Below are positions 42,968 to 51,164 of a stretch of DNA of 64,000 nucleotides, piece by piece. The position numbers and the translations under genes are program-made. The stretch is from an uncultured Lachnospiraceae bacterium (GTDB lineage: Bacteria; Bacillota; Clostridia; Eubacteriales; Anaerofustaceae). Under the pieces are notes generated by a model. The model saw nothing but the letters and a program-made list of their open reading frames with translations. It was not told the origin of the DNA and searched no databases. Positions within the stretch are counted from its first letter, which is position 1. Each line of letters starts with the position of its first letter. The DNA is taken from contig CALWKX010000022.1 of NCBI GenBank assembly GCA_944381375.1, positions 62,001-126,000 on the forward strand, in the 5' to 3' direction.

Positions 42968-43650
42968 TGATACAACGAAAAAAAGATTCTGAAATACTTG
43001 ATGATATAAAAATGCGAATGGCAAAGCGCGGAACCGGTTCTCTTACGGATGAAGAGCTTATTGCATTGATAATAAAAAAAGGAAGCGGCTCTATGAACGT
43101 AACTGAGCTTTCGCGCATGCTTTTGAGACACTGCGACGGACTGAAAAATATATACGATATGCCCGCGGATATTATAATAAGCCAGAACAAAGGGATGACT
43201 CAAGCAAAAGTGATGGCTCTTAAAGTAATGATTGAAACGGGAATAAGATATTTTCACAAAAGAACGCATGACCTTAAGATGGACAGTCCAAAAAGCGTAT
43301 ACGAATATTTATCCGTACGAATGAAAAATCTGACGCAGGAATATTTCAAGGTCATACTCTTGAATACAAAAAACGAAATGATCAATGTGGAAGATATAAC
43401 AGTGGGGCTTATCAATTCTTCATTGGTTCACGCACGGGAAATTTTCAGGTGCGCAATACTAAAAAACGCCTACAGCGTCATATTGGCGCACAATCATCCC
43501 AGCGGGGATCCCACCCCAAGCGGCAATGACCGCGAAGTAACTGATAAAATAGTCGAAGCAGGCAAGATTTTAGGGATAAAAGTCTGCGATCATATAATTA
43601 TAGGCAATGAGAGTTATTACTCATTTCTTGAAAAAGGCATGATAGATTAA
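42967..43650 (+). CDS. radC: RadC/JAB-domain DNA repair-related protein
   Basis: The 227 residues have an N-terminal helix-hairpin-helix-like part (SLTDEELIALIIKKG) and a C-terminal JAMM metalloprotease-like domain with His175, His177 and Asp188 in HNHPSGDPTPSGND. The role in repair or recombination is still debated for the family. In Bacillus the maf-radC order is known next to mreB, which is not found here. It ends 12 bp before cloverleaf copy 5. Confidence 0.93.
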   Translation: MIQRKKDSEILDDIKMRMAKRGTGSLTDEELIALIIKKGSGSMNVTELSRMLLRHCDGLKNIYDMPADIIISQNKGMTQAKVMALKVMIETGIRYFHKRTHDLKMDSPKSVYEYLSVRMKNLTQEYFKVILLNTKNEMINVEDITVGLINSSLVHAREIFRCAILKNAYSVILAHNHPSGDPTPSGNDREVTDKIVEAGKILGIKVCDHIIIGNESYYSFLEKGMID

Positions 43651-43662
43651 ACAGAGCGGACA

Positions 43663-43753
43663 GGGCCGCGCCCGGCCTTGCCGTAAGGCAAGACGGGCGT
43701 GCGCCTTGCGCGCACGCCCGAACAAATTCGAAGAATTTGTCCGGGCGCGGCCC
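43663..43753. repeat. Three-armed cloverleaf repeat, copy 5 (between convergent radC and spoIIE)
   Basis: Perfect 13-bp outer stem GGGCCGCGCCCGG (43663-43675) with CCGGGCGCGGCCC (43741-43753). Arms: CTTGCC/GGCAAG with loop GTAA (43677-43692), CGGGCGTGCGC/GCGCACGCCCG (43694-43720) and ACAAATTC/GAATTTGT (43722-43740). The three arms share almost no sequence with copies 2-4, but the plan is the same. It fills the space between the two stop codons and may act as a bidirectional terminator. Confidence 0.9.
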
Positions 43754-43754
43754 T

Positions 43755-46094
43755 TTACTTTGTACAACGTGCTTTTACCACTATAATAGTTATATCGTCA
43801 GGAGCTTTTCCATCGCTCACACACAAAGCCTCCTCCAAAAGACTTTCTGCGATTTTTTGAGGGTTTCTTCCTTCGTAAGCCAAAAGCCTCTCTCTTACAT
43901 ATTCATCATCATCTCCGAACACTCTGAAAAAACCGTCGCTCATCATGAATACATAATCACCGTTTTTTATGCTTTTAAGGCCTTTTCTTATATTCACATA
44001 ATCCAAGATGCCTACCGGCATGCTTTCAAAGCTTATCTTCGTTACTTCTTTATCGCTTTTTATATATGAAGGACTTGCTCCGGCTTTTACAAATTCACCT
44101 ATGCCTTTTTGAAGATCATACAAAAATAAATCTATTGTTGAAAACATCTCCTCGGTTTCACACAACGTCAGTACTGAATTAACGGTCTCTATGGCGCTCG
44201 TTTCATCACACCCCGCATTCATAAGCTCTTCCATCAGACTCAATACTTTGGCGCTTTGCCTGTTCGCATTCTCTCCGCTTCCCATTCCGTCGCAAAGAGC
44301 TACCATTTGCAGTCCGTTGTCAAAAACAACATTTGAAAAATTATCACCAGAAGGCTCGTCCTCGTGCTTGGAGCAGCCGGCTGCTCCAACAATAAGTTTG
44401 TATTGATATTCCTGTCTGTAACAATATGTACAAATATCGCTCTGAGCGCTGCCTTCCGATACAAACTGCTTGCCGAGCGTTTTGGACAATACAAGCGGAA
44501 TTGTCGTTTTATATTGTTTTTCTTCCAATGCATCTTTGGACTGTATAATCGCTCTAAGCCGATTATCAAAATCTTGAAAAATCACTACATTAGTAATATT
44601 CATTCCAAAATTCTGCATTGCGCCCAAAGCATGTTTGGCTTCCGTTTTATATGTGTAAATACCTTTTGAAAGCTTAGAATAAAGTCTGTCAAGTACTCCC
44701 GCCATATGATCGAAGCGAACTTTCATAAGCTCTTTGAAAGAATCGATTTTAGCCGAATATGTTTGTTTGGCAGTATAACCGTCATAAATATAAGGTATTG
44801 ACTGAGTGATCAAATCAGCATTCTTACATTTTTCATATAGTCTTTTGGGAAAATACAGATCGGAAGAATTCCCGCAGCGCCATTTGTTTATAACAGACGA
44901 TAAATCTTCAAACGTCTCTTCTGATTCTTCACTCCAGCACTTTTCATAACGAGCGCATGAAAAACATATGTCGCCTGTAACAACTTTGCATATATAAGTA
45001 ACCGCGCTGTCCTGTTTTATAAAATTTGTATCTCTCAGCGCAGATGATATTTCATGCAGCATGCTTTTTTGTGTGTCTATTTCATTTTTTATAAGAGAAA
45101 CAGCTTCACTCTGAGCAACTATTTTTTCATATCCGCTGTGTTCCTGATTGGCTTTTTTGAATTTCATGAATTTAAAAACGCCTATATAAGCCACACATGC
45201 TATCAATGAAGCATAAAAATTAACGATAACATTGGCGGGAGAAGACAAAAGCAAAGTGCCGAAACTTATCGACAGTAAAAATGATATGCATGAAACTATC
45301 ATGCCCAAAGGTGATACAATCGACGAAACAATAGCGCTTATGCATAAAACGCTTATCATAGCGGAGTCAAACCCTGCGCTAAGGGCCAGAAGACATCCTG
45401 AAAGCACCGCGTAGGAAACGCTGCATGCGCTTGTAAAAAGTTTACCCAGAGCAAGTATAGTAAATACTGATAATATAAAAGCCGCATTGGCCTTAAATAT
45501 ATAAAGCTGCGAAAACCCGCATGTAAGACAGGAAAGCATTAACCCAAAGCATATCAAATCATTGGATGAATAAACAGTTTTTTGTTTTCTTATAAAAAAC
45601 ATATTAATAGATATTTTAAAAATATAATAAAAACACAGGCATATAATCCCTTCGGCGCCCATTGTAATCGTTGTGATAAAGCCTTGTTTTAAAATCACGC
45701 TTGCAGCAATACCGCTTAATGATGTAAGAATAGAGCATACGAACATTAGAGCTGTATCTGATAGAATATTTCTTTTCAAGCTTAAGGCAAAAATGAGCAA
45801 TGAAAACATCAAAGCGAATCGCGCAGTACCTACTATGCCTGTATTAATAATAACGCCGGGTACGGCAAAAATAAGAAATTTTATATATTTACGTTCATTG
45901 AAAATAATATATCCCATTAACGGATATATAAAAGGCGTAAAATTTTCAAAAAGCACTGCGAAAGAAGCTACAACAATAAAAAAGCACATAAAAAGAGCAT
46001 TAACAGCTTTTTCCTTTTTTGAGCTTTTCAGGTAGGAAGCGATAGATTTATGTATAGATGTTTTCTTTTGCGTATTCGCTTGCTCGGAAGACAA
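43755..46094 (-). CDS. spoIIE: Stage II sporulation protein E (membrane serine phosphatase)
   Basis: Sits at the polar septum and dephosphorylates SpoIIAA to activate sigma-F in the forespore. The 779 residues begin with a soluble basic segment, then about ten membrane helices (residues 35-305). A central regulatory region with a cysteine group (DICFSCARYEKCW) follows, then the C-terminal PP2C phosphatase with ALCDGMGSGENANRQSA and GDYVFMMSDGFFRVFGDD. The start is TTG at 46094, with GAGG 7 bases upstream. Confidence 0.95.
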   Translation of the reverse strand: MSSEQANTQKKTSIHKSIASYLKSSKKEKAVNALFMCFFIVVASFAVLFENFTPFIYPLMGYIIFNERKYIKFLIFAVPGVIINTGIVGTARFALMFSLLIFALSLKRNILSDTALMFVCSILTSLSGIAASVILKQGFITTITMGAEGIICLCFYYIFKISINMFFIRKQKTVYSSNDLICFGLMLSCLTCGFSQLYIFKANAAFILSVFTILALGKLFTSACSVSYAVLSGCLLALSAGFDSAMISVLCISAIVSSIVSPLGMIVSCISFLLSISFGTLLLSSPANVIVNFYASLIACVAYIGVFKFMKFKKANQEHSGYEKIVAQSEAVSLIKNEIDTQKSMLHEISSALRDTNFIKQDSAVTYICKVVTGDICFSCARYEKCWSEESEETFEDLSSVINKWRCGNSSDLYFPKRLYEKCKNADLITQSIPYIYDGYTAKQTYSAKIDSFKELMKVRFDHMAGVLDRLYSKLSKGIYTYKTEAKHALGAMQNFGMNITNVVIFQDFDNRLRAIIQSKDALEEKQYKTTIPLVLSKTLGKQFVSEGSAQSDICTYCYRQEYQYKLIVGAAGCSKHEDEPSGDNFSNVVFDNGLQMVALCDGMGSGENANRQSAKVLSLMEELMNAGCDETSAIETVNSVLTLCETEEMFSTIDLFLYDLQKGIGEFVKAGASPSYIKSDKEVTKISFESMPVGILDYVNIRKGLKSIKNGDYVFMMSDGFFRVFGDDDEYVRERLLAYEGRNPQKIAESLLEEALCVSDGKAPDDITIIVVKARCTK

Positions 46095-46108
46095 TTGCTT
46101 ACCTCGGC

Positions 46109-46162
46109 AATATATATTTGTAATTCAAAGTTTAACAATCATTTGGGGTAAGATTTGTCGGT
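46109..46162 (-). promoter_or_regulatory. Probable spoIIE promoter with Spo0A-like box
   Basis: On the minus strand TTGTTA (46138-46133), 18 bases, TATATT (46114-46109). About 17-24 bases upstream of the -35, TTGTCGG on the plus strand (46155-46161) is one base off the Spo0A core. Spo0A control of spoIIE is known in Bacillus, which makes this plausible but not proven. Confidence 0.4.
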
Positions 46163-46329
46163 TTTTCAGGAGGCAAACAATAATTATATGAACGAATATT
46201 CAATATTATGCACAATAAGATAAATAATAGATATAGCGCAATGATATTTGTATGGATGCAATATAGCATACGTTATTTAAAGCGGTACAAAATGAAAATT
46301 GCTTGTATAATATTCCAGGCATAAGCTGA

Positions 46330-46406
46330 CGGGCGCGCCAGGCCGCAAAGCGGCCCCTGAAGCGGCTAAGCCGCTTCAGCCAAAGCTTGCGCTTTGGCCG
46401 CGCCCG
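46330..46406. repeat. Three-armed cloverleaf repeat, copy 4
   Basis: Outer stem CGGGCGCG (46330-46337) with CGCGCCCG (46399-46406). Arms: GGCCGC/GCGGCC (46341-46355), CTGAAGCGGC/GCCGCTTCAG (46357-46379) and CCAAAGC/GCTTTGG (46380-46397). In the second arm two pairs differ from copies 2 and 3, and both changes are compensated on the other side. Confidence 0.88.
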
Positions 46407-46529
46407 CCAAAACCTCACTTTTGCATCACTCTTAAAGCCGGCGTGTCGAAAACTTTTAAATCCCGCCCATTCAATCCGCACGATATAAGTCAATCTTCTT
46501 CAAAGTAATATAAATATTCAATTACTCCC

Positions 46530-46562
46530 AATAAAAAAAGACACATATTGTGTCTTTTTTAC
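46530..46562 (-). terminator. Terminator after rpsI
   Basis: AAAAAAGACACA, three bases and TGTGTCTTTTTT form a near-perfect stem with a T tract on either strand, just after the rpsI stop. Confidence 0.9.
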
Positions 46563-46564
46563 AA

Positions 46565-46954
46565 TTATCTCTTTGAAAACTGAGGTGCGCGTCTGGCCTT
46601 TTTGAGACCGTATTTCTTTCTTTCAACCATACGCGAATCTCTCGTTAAGTAACCAGCTTTCTTGATGTCAGCCTTAAGAGCGGGATCAATAAGCACAAGA
46701 GCTCTGGCAACGCCATGACGAACGGCTCCCGCCTGTCCAGTGGGTCCTCCGCCTATAACATTCACCTTAATGTCATATTTGCCCGTAGTTCCCGTAAGGG
46801 TAAGAGGCTGCCTGGCTATTATTCTGAGTGTTTCCATGCAGAAATAATCTTTTATGTCTTTGTTATTTACGATAAATTCTCCGGTTCCTTCTTTTACCAC
46901 TACTCTGGCAATCGCTTTTTTCCTGCGTCCGGTCGCTAATATCTGCTGCGACAA
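46565..46954 (-). CDS. rpsI: 30S ribosomal protein S9
   Basis: Small-subunit protein whose C-terminal tail reaches the P-site tRNA. The 129 residues start [17 protein letters not shown] and end with the basic [13 protein letters not shown] typical of S9. [18 protein letters not shown] lies in the centre. It follows rplM by 13 bp, the standard rplM-rpsI pair, and has its own strong terminator. Confidence 0.98.
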   Translation of the reverse strand: MSQQILATGRRKKAIARVVVKEGTGEFIVNNKDIKDYFCMETLRIIARQPLTLTGTTGKYDIKVNVIGGGPTGQAGAVRHGVARALVLIDPALKADIKKAGYLTRDSRMVERKKYGLKKARRAPQFSKR

Positions 46955-46967
46955 ATGATTATCCTCC

Positions 46968-47411
46968 TTATCCCTTCAATTTATATTCTACGGGATTCTG
47001 CGCTTGATTGTTATGTTCGCTTCCCGCGTATACTTTTAATTTTTTGCCCTGGGCGCGTCCGAGTTTATTATGCGGAAGCATTCCCTTTACGGCCTTTTCT
47101 ATAACTAATTCGGGTTTTTCGGCTATCATTTGTTTATAAGGCTTTTCTTTGAGTCCTCCGATGTACCCCGTGTAGTGCTTATACATTTTTTGCTCAGCCT
47201 TGTTGCCTGTTACCTTCACTTTTGCCGCATTGATTATTATTACATAATCCCCCGTATCGATATTAGGCGTGTAACAAGGTTTTTTCTTGCCTCTTAGAAG
47301 CTCGGCCGCTTCGCTCGCAAGTCTTCCGAGAATTTGGCCTTCCGCATCAATTACATACCATTTTTTTTCGATATCACAGGGTTTTGCTGATAATGTGGTT
47401 TTTGTCAGCAT
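46968..47411 (-). CDS. rplM: 50S ribosomal protein L13
   Basis: Early-assembly protein of the large subunit. The 147 residues contain [36 protein letters not shown] and [21 protein letters not shown] consensus promoter lies 70-100 bases upstream and the leader can fold, which fits autogenous control as known for L13 leaders in Firmicutes. Confidence 0.98.
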   Translation of the reverse strand: MLTKTTLSAKPCDIEKKWYVIDAEGQILGRLASEAAELLRGKKKPCYTPNIDTGDYVIIINAAKVKVTGNKAEQKMYKHYTGYIGGLKEKPYKQMIAEKPELVIEKAVKGMLPHNKLGRAQGKKLKVYAGSEHNNQAQNPVEYKLKG

Positions 47412-47476
47412 TGTTTATTCCTCCCAAATGATTCGGCTTATCGTATCCGGGGGCTAAACGAAAACGAATAGAGCCA
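47412..47476 (-). promoter_or_regulatory. Structured leader of rplM-rpsI (possible L13 autoregulatory leader)
   Basis: About 65 bases between the predicted start and the ATG, with short complementary segments (GGCT/AGCC and CGG/CCG). L13-type ribosomal leaders exist in Firmicutes; I cannot confirm this match without a covariance-model search. Confidence 0.35.
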
Positions 47477-47482
47477 ACCAAT

Positions 47483-47511
47483 ATTTTATAAAAGTAATTA
47501 CTTATTGTCAA
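47483..47511 (-). promoter_or_regulatory. Promoter of rplM-rpsI
   Basis: On the minus strand TTGACA (47511-47506), 17 bases, TAAAAT (47488-47483). The spacing is ideal. Confidence 0.8.
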
Positions 47512-47526
47512 GTATTTTAAATATTC

Positions 47527-48264
47527 TTATTTATAATTAACGCCTTTCAGATAAAGCCCGCACGCAGGAGCCGTTTTAGCGCCTTTTGTCCTGTCTTTGG
47601 ATAAAATAATCTGTTCCACATCACTTCTGTTCAGCTTCCCGCTTCCTGCATACACAAGAGTGCCGGCAATTATTCTAACCATGTTATACAAAAAACCGTT
47701 TCCGGTCACAGTAATTCTTATCAAATTTTCTTGTTTCTCAATATCAAGCGAATAAACTGTGCGTACGGTATTCTGCACAATGCTGCCCGAAGCCATAAAA
47801 GCTTTAAAATCATGTTCTCCTTTAATAGCTTCAGCGCAGTCTCGCATTCTTTCCATATCAAGATTATGTTTAATATGCCATGCCCTGTTTACGAAAAAAG
47901 GCGATAAATATCTCATATTATATATAAGATACATATATGTTTTATTCACAGCGCTGCTTCTGGCATTAAAATCTATATCAACTTCTTCCGCCTGAGTTAT
48001 TGCAATATCTGAAGGCAGCATTGCATTCAGCGCTTCCTTAAGCTTGAAAATATCTATGGAACTATCAGTATAAAAATTAGCTCTCTGCCCCAATGCATGA
48101 ACTCCGGCGTCAGTGCGGCCTGACACATACAAAGTAGGAGCCTTGCCTATTATCCTTTCCAGAGCTTTCATTATTTCCCGGGCAATCGTCGGATGATCCG
48201 GCTGAAGCTGCCAGCCGAAATATTCAGTACCGTCATACATTATAGTAAGAAGTATATTTCTCAT
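47527..48264 (-). CDS. truA: tRNA pseudouridine synthase A
   Basis: Makes pseudouridine at positions 38-40 of tRNA anticodon stems. About 245 residues. The catalytic aspartate is in VSGRTDAGVHALGQRAN; MYDGTEYFGWQLQP lies near the N-terminus and GNGFLYNMVRIIAGTL in the C-terminal domain. The ATG at 48264 overlaps the ecfT stop (ATGA), so translation is coupled; a longer upstream frame lies within ecfT and is not used. ecfA-ecfT-truA after rplQ is the usual order in Clostridia. Confidence 0.95.
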   Translation of the reverse strand: MRNILLTIMYDGTEYFGWQLQPDHPTIAREIMKALERIIGKAPTLYVSGRTDAGVHALGQRANFYTDSSIDIFKLKEALNAMLPSDIAITQAEEVDIDFNARSSAVNKTYMYLIYNMRYLSPFFVNRAWHIKHNLDMERMRDCAEAIKGEHDFKAFMASGSIVQNTVRTVYSLDIEKQENLIRITVTGNGFLYNMVRIIAGTLVYAGSGKLNRSDVEQIILSKDRTKGAKTAPACGLYLKGVNYK

Positions 48265-49076
48265 ACCAGATTTACCGCCGGCAAAAATCTCGTGGCAGTA
48301 AGCGCAGCCATTACTGCAAATACAAGTATATATGCCCATGCATCGCGTTTTTTGTATTTAAGCTGCTTCAAACGCGTTCTGTTTTCTCCTCCGTGATAGC
48401 AACGCGATTCCATTGCCATTGCCAGTTCATTAGCTCTTTGAAATGCGCTTACGAAAAGCGGCACCAAAATCGGAATCAGGCTTTTTGCTCTTGCAATAAC
48501 ATTTCCGCTTTCAAAGTCCGCGCCTCTTGATTTCTGCGCCTTCATAATCCTTTCAGTTTCTTCCGTAAGGGTCGGAATAAATCTCAAAGCAATACTCATC
48601 ATCATACTGAGTTCATGGGCAATCCTTTTCACAAGCGGCACTTTTTTAATATCCGCTTCAAGCCCGTCAGTCAGATCAAGAGTAGAAGTAGTAAGCGTCA
48701 TAATTGACGTGCCTGAAATCAAAAGTATAAGCCTAAGCCCCATATTCACGGCATTGTTTATTCCCATATCAGTAATCTTTATAATCCATACCTGAAAAAT
48801 CACGTTTCCAGGAGTCCAAAGCATGTTCAAAAGCACAGTAAGCGTTATAATGATAACAAGCGGCTTAAGTCCTTTTAATATATATTTGACAGGAACTTTT
48901 GACAAAGTCACGACAAACGCCAAAAATACAAAGGCTGCCATGTATCCCCATAAGTTATTGACTACAAATAAAAATATAATATAAAGCAGCGTAGAGTTGA
49001 TTTTTGTACGCGGATCAAGCTTATGTATTATTGAATCAGTAGGATAATATTGTCCTATCGTTATATCTTTAAACAT
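48261..49076 (-). CDS. ecfT: Energy-coupling factor transporter transmembrane protein EcfT
   Basis: Membrane scaffold that links the two ATPases to interchangeable vitamin-binding S subunits. The 271 residues have several membrane segments and a cytoplasmic coupling region. Typical parts are DSIIHKLDPRTKI near the N-terminus and the Ala-Arg-Gly-like coupling motifs around QKSRGADFESG and AMAMESRCYHGGENRT. It overlaps ecfA2 by 8 bp and truA by 4 bp. Confidence 0.95.
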   Translation of the reverse strand: MFKDITIGQYYPTDSIIHKLDPRTKINSTLLYIIFLFVVNNLWGYMAAFVFLAFVVTLSKVPVKYILKGLKPLVIIITLTVLLNMLWTPGNVIFQVWIIKITDMGINNAVNMGLRLILLISGTSIMTLTTSTLDLTDGLEADIKKVPLVKRIAHELSMMMSIALRFIPTLTEETERIMKAQKSRGADFESGNVIARAKSLIPILVPLFVSAFQRANELAMAMESRCYHGGENRTRLKQLKYKKRDAWAYILVFAVMAALTATRFLPAVNLV

Positions 49077-49938
49077 TGTTCCCGCCGTTCTTTTTAAAAA
49101 ACTTTAAAAGCTCCTTGATCGTATCTTCAGTTGTATAAGCCGACGTATCCACATTAACTCCGCGGCTTTTCAGCGCCTCCAAAACCTGCTTGCCCTGAGG
49201 CACATCAAGACCCATTTCCTTGATTTTGCCGCTGTCGGCAAACACTTTGCTCGGTTCGTCAAACATAACCAGCTTTCCTTCATTGAACACCATTATTCTG
49301 TCAGCATACTGGGCCACATCGTCCATGCTGTGAGAGACGAGGAAAATACATATGCCCTTCTGCTTGTTCATGTTTTTTATACATTCCAGAATTTCGTATC
49401 TTCCCATGGGATCAAGACCGCTTGTCGGTTCGTCAAGGATAAGTATCTGAGGCTTCATAGCTAAAACTCCGGCTATCGCCACCCTTCTTTTCTGTCCTCC
49501 CGAAAGATCAAAAGGCGATACTTCTTTGACTTTATCGAAGTCCAGTCCTACTAACTCTATGCTTTCGCGCACATAAAAATCTATTTTCTCATCGTCAAAA
49601 CCTATATTTTTAGGCCCGAAAGCTACATCTTTATACACAGTTTCTTCAAACAACTGATATTCGGGATATTGAAAAACGATGCCCACACGCTTTACGATAT
49701 CTTTCATTAATACGCCTTTTTGATTAATGTCAATCCCGTTTATCACTACAGTCCCACTCGTAGGAACCAAAAGCCTGTTTAAATGCTGTATAAAGGTAGA
49801 TTTGCCGCTTCCCGTATGTCCTATGATGCCTATGAATTCATGTGCGCCGACTTCCAACGAGACGTCCTTTACGGCTGTATATTCAAATACGCTGCCCTGA
49901 GCATAAACATGCGTTAAATTTTTTACGCTAACCGACAT
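49069..49938 (-). CDS. ecfA2: Energy-coupling factor transporter ATPase EcfA2
   Basis: The second ATPase of the vitamin transporter core. The 289 residues carry Walker A GHTGSGKSTFIQH near residue 37, Q-loop VFQYPEYQLF, ABC signature DLSGGQKRRVAIAGVL and Walker B ILILDEPTSGLDP. The C-terminal extension of about 60 residues is typical of EcfA proteins. It overlaps ecfA1 by 16 bp and ecfT by 8 bp. Confidence 0.95.
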   Translation of the reverse strand: MSVSVKNLTHVYAQGSVFEYTAVKDVSLEVGAHEFIGIIGHTGSGKSTFIQHLNRLLVPTSGTVVINGIDINQKGVLMKDIVKRVGIVFQYPEYQLFEETVYKDVAFGPKNIGFDDEKIDFYVRESIELVGLDFDKVKEVSPFDLSGGQKRRVAIAGVLAMKPQILILDEPTSGLDPMGRYEILECIKNMNKQKGICIFLVSHSMDDVAQYADRIMVFNEGKLVMFDEPSKVFADSGKIKEMGLDVPQGKQVLEALKSRGVNVDTSAYTTEDTIKELLKFFKKNGGNNV

Positions 49939-50759
49939 AATTCATCCACCAGTTCGTCCATAGTTAAAATATTATTGCTTAATTTAACGCCTTCGCGTCT
50001 CAGCGCATTAGAAATTTCCACTATTTCAGGCACGCCGAGCCTCATTTGTTCCAATAGCTCTTGTTTTCGGAATACCTCGCAGGGAGGACCTTCAAGCACG
50101 CATTTCCCTTCGTCAATAACTATTATCCGGTTCGCCTCAGTCAATTCCTCCATATAATGCGTTATCATAACAATGCTCACGCCTTCCTGATTGAGACGTT
50201 TAACGGTCGCAAGCACTTCTTTTCTTCCGCTGGGATCCAACATAGCCGTTGCTTCGTCCAACACTATCAAATCGGGATGCATTGCCAGAACACCAGCAAT
50301 TGCAACGCGCTGCTTCTGGCCTCCGGAAAGCTTATGAGGTTTTTTGTCCTTGAATTTTTCCATGCCTACAGCTTTCAGACTCTCATCAACCAACTGTCTT
50401 AGTTTTTCCCGAGGCAAACCCAAATTTTCAGGTCCGAAGGCCACATCTTCTTCCACTATGGTAGCTACCATTTGATTGTCAGGATTTTGAAATACCATTC
50501 CGACTGTTTTTCTAATATCGAGCAGTTTGTTTTCATCTTTTGTATTTTGCCCCATTACAAAAACATCTCCCCGGTTCGGAAGATGAAGGCCGTTTAACAG
50601 CTTTGCAAGGGTGGATTTCCCTGAGCCGTTGCGTCCGGCAATACCGAGAAATTCACCCTTGTATATTTCTAAGTTTATATTGTCAAGCGCCTTTATGCCA
50701 GGTTCATTTTCCTCATCGTACATAAAGGTAACATTTTTTACTTCAATAAGCTTGTCCAT
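49923..50759 (-). CDS. ecfA1: Energy-coupling factor transporter ATPase EcfA1
   Basis: First ATPase of the ECF module. About 278 residues with Walker A GRNGSGKSTLAKLLNGL, Q-loop VFQNPDNQMVA, signature KLSGGQKQRVAIAGVL and Walker B LIVLDEATAMLDPSG. The ATG at 50759 (MDKLIEVKNVTFMYDE) is preferred because a longer frame reaching 50861 would run into rplQ and its extra 34 residues do not resemble ABC ATPases. It follows rplQ by 37 bp. Confidence 0.94.
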   Translation of the reverse strand: MDKLIEVKNVTFMYDEENEPGIKALDNINLEIYKGEFLGIAGRNGSGKSTLAKLLNGLHLPNRGDVFVMGQNTKDENKLLDIRKTVGMVFQNPDNQMVATIVEEDVAFGPENLGLPREKLRQLVDESLKAVGMEKFKDKKPHKLSGGQKQRVAIAGVLAMHPDLIVLDEATAMLDPSGRKEVLATVKRLNQEGVSIVMITHYMEELTEANRIIVIDEGKCVLEGPPCEVFRKQELLEQMRLGVPEIVEISNALRREGVKLSNNILTMDELVDELCRLA

Positions 50760-50796
50760 TGTAATTTTATAAAAAAGGTTATAAGCGAACGCCCGT

Positions 50797-51150
50797 TTAA
50801 GCGTCCGCCTCCACCAGTTCGAGTATTGCCATCTCAGCATTATCGCCTCTGCGGCTTCCAAGCTTTATTACTCGTGTATATCCGCCGTTGCGCTGAGCAT
50901 ATTTAGCGGCAGTTATATTAAAAAGATCGTAGACTACTGCGGGCTCATAAACATACGCCATAGCCTGTCTGCGCGCATGCAGGTCGCCGCGCTTTCCAAG
51001 CGTTATCATTTTGTCCACAATGCTTTGCGCTTCCTTTGCACGCATAAGAGTTGTTTCCACTTTGCCGTATTTAAGCACATTGGTTACAAGCCCTCTAAGC
51101 ATGGCTCTGCGCTGGTCGCTCGCTCTGCCTAACTTTCTGTATCCGGACAT
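50797..51150 (-). CDS. rplQ: 50S ribosomal protein L17
   Basis: The 117 residues include [20 protein letters not shown] near the N-terminus and [20 protein letters not shown] near the C-terminus, both diagnostic of L17. It is the last ribosomal gene of the alpha operon, 14 bp after rpoA, with GGAGG before its ATG. Confidence 0.98.
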   Translation of the reverse strand: MSGYRKLGRASDQRRAMLRGLVTNVLKYGKVETTLMRAKEAQSIVDKMITLGKRGDLHARRQAMAYVYEPAVVYDLFNITAAKYAQRNGGYTRVIKLGSRRGDNAEMAILELVEADA

Positions 51151-51164
51151 TTTTGATCCTCCTA

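Larger units (their letters stand above)
46095..46564. other. Intergenic region upstream of spoIIE with cloverleaf copy 4
   Basis: Contains the probable spoIIE promoter (46109-46138), a near-match to a Spo0A box (46155-46162), cloverleaf copy 4 (46330-46406) and the rpsI terminator (46530-46562). A 95-codon minus-strand frame across the repeat is not credible as a gene. Confidence 0.7.

Noticed and set aside
46190-46201. Second LexA box (GAACGAATATTC) upstream of spoIIE
   Set aside because: One arm has a mismatch (ATTC instead of GTTC), it is not positioned at a promoter, and spoIIE is not expected in the SOS response.
50760-50861. N-terminal extension of EcfA1 by 34 residues
   Set aside because: The extension overlaps the end of rplQ, is rich in Trp and Arg unlike ABC ATPases, and the ATG at 50759 gives the normal family start.
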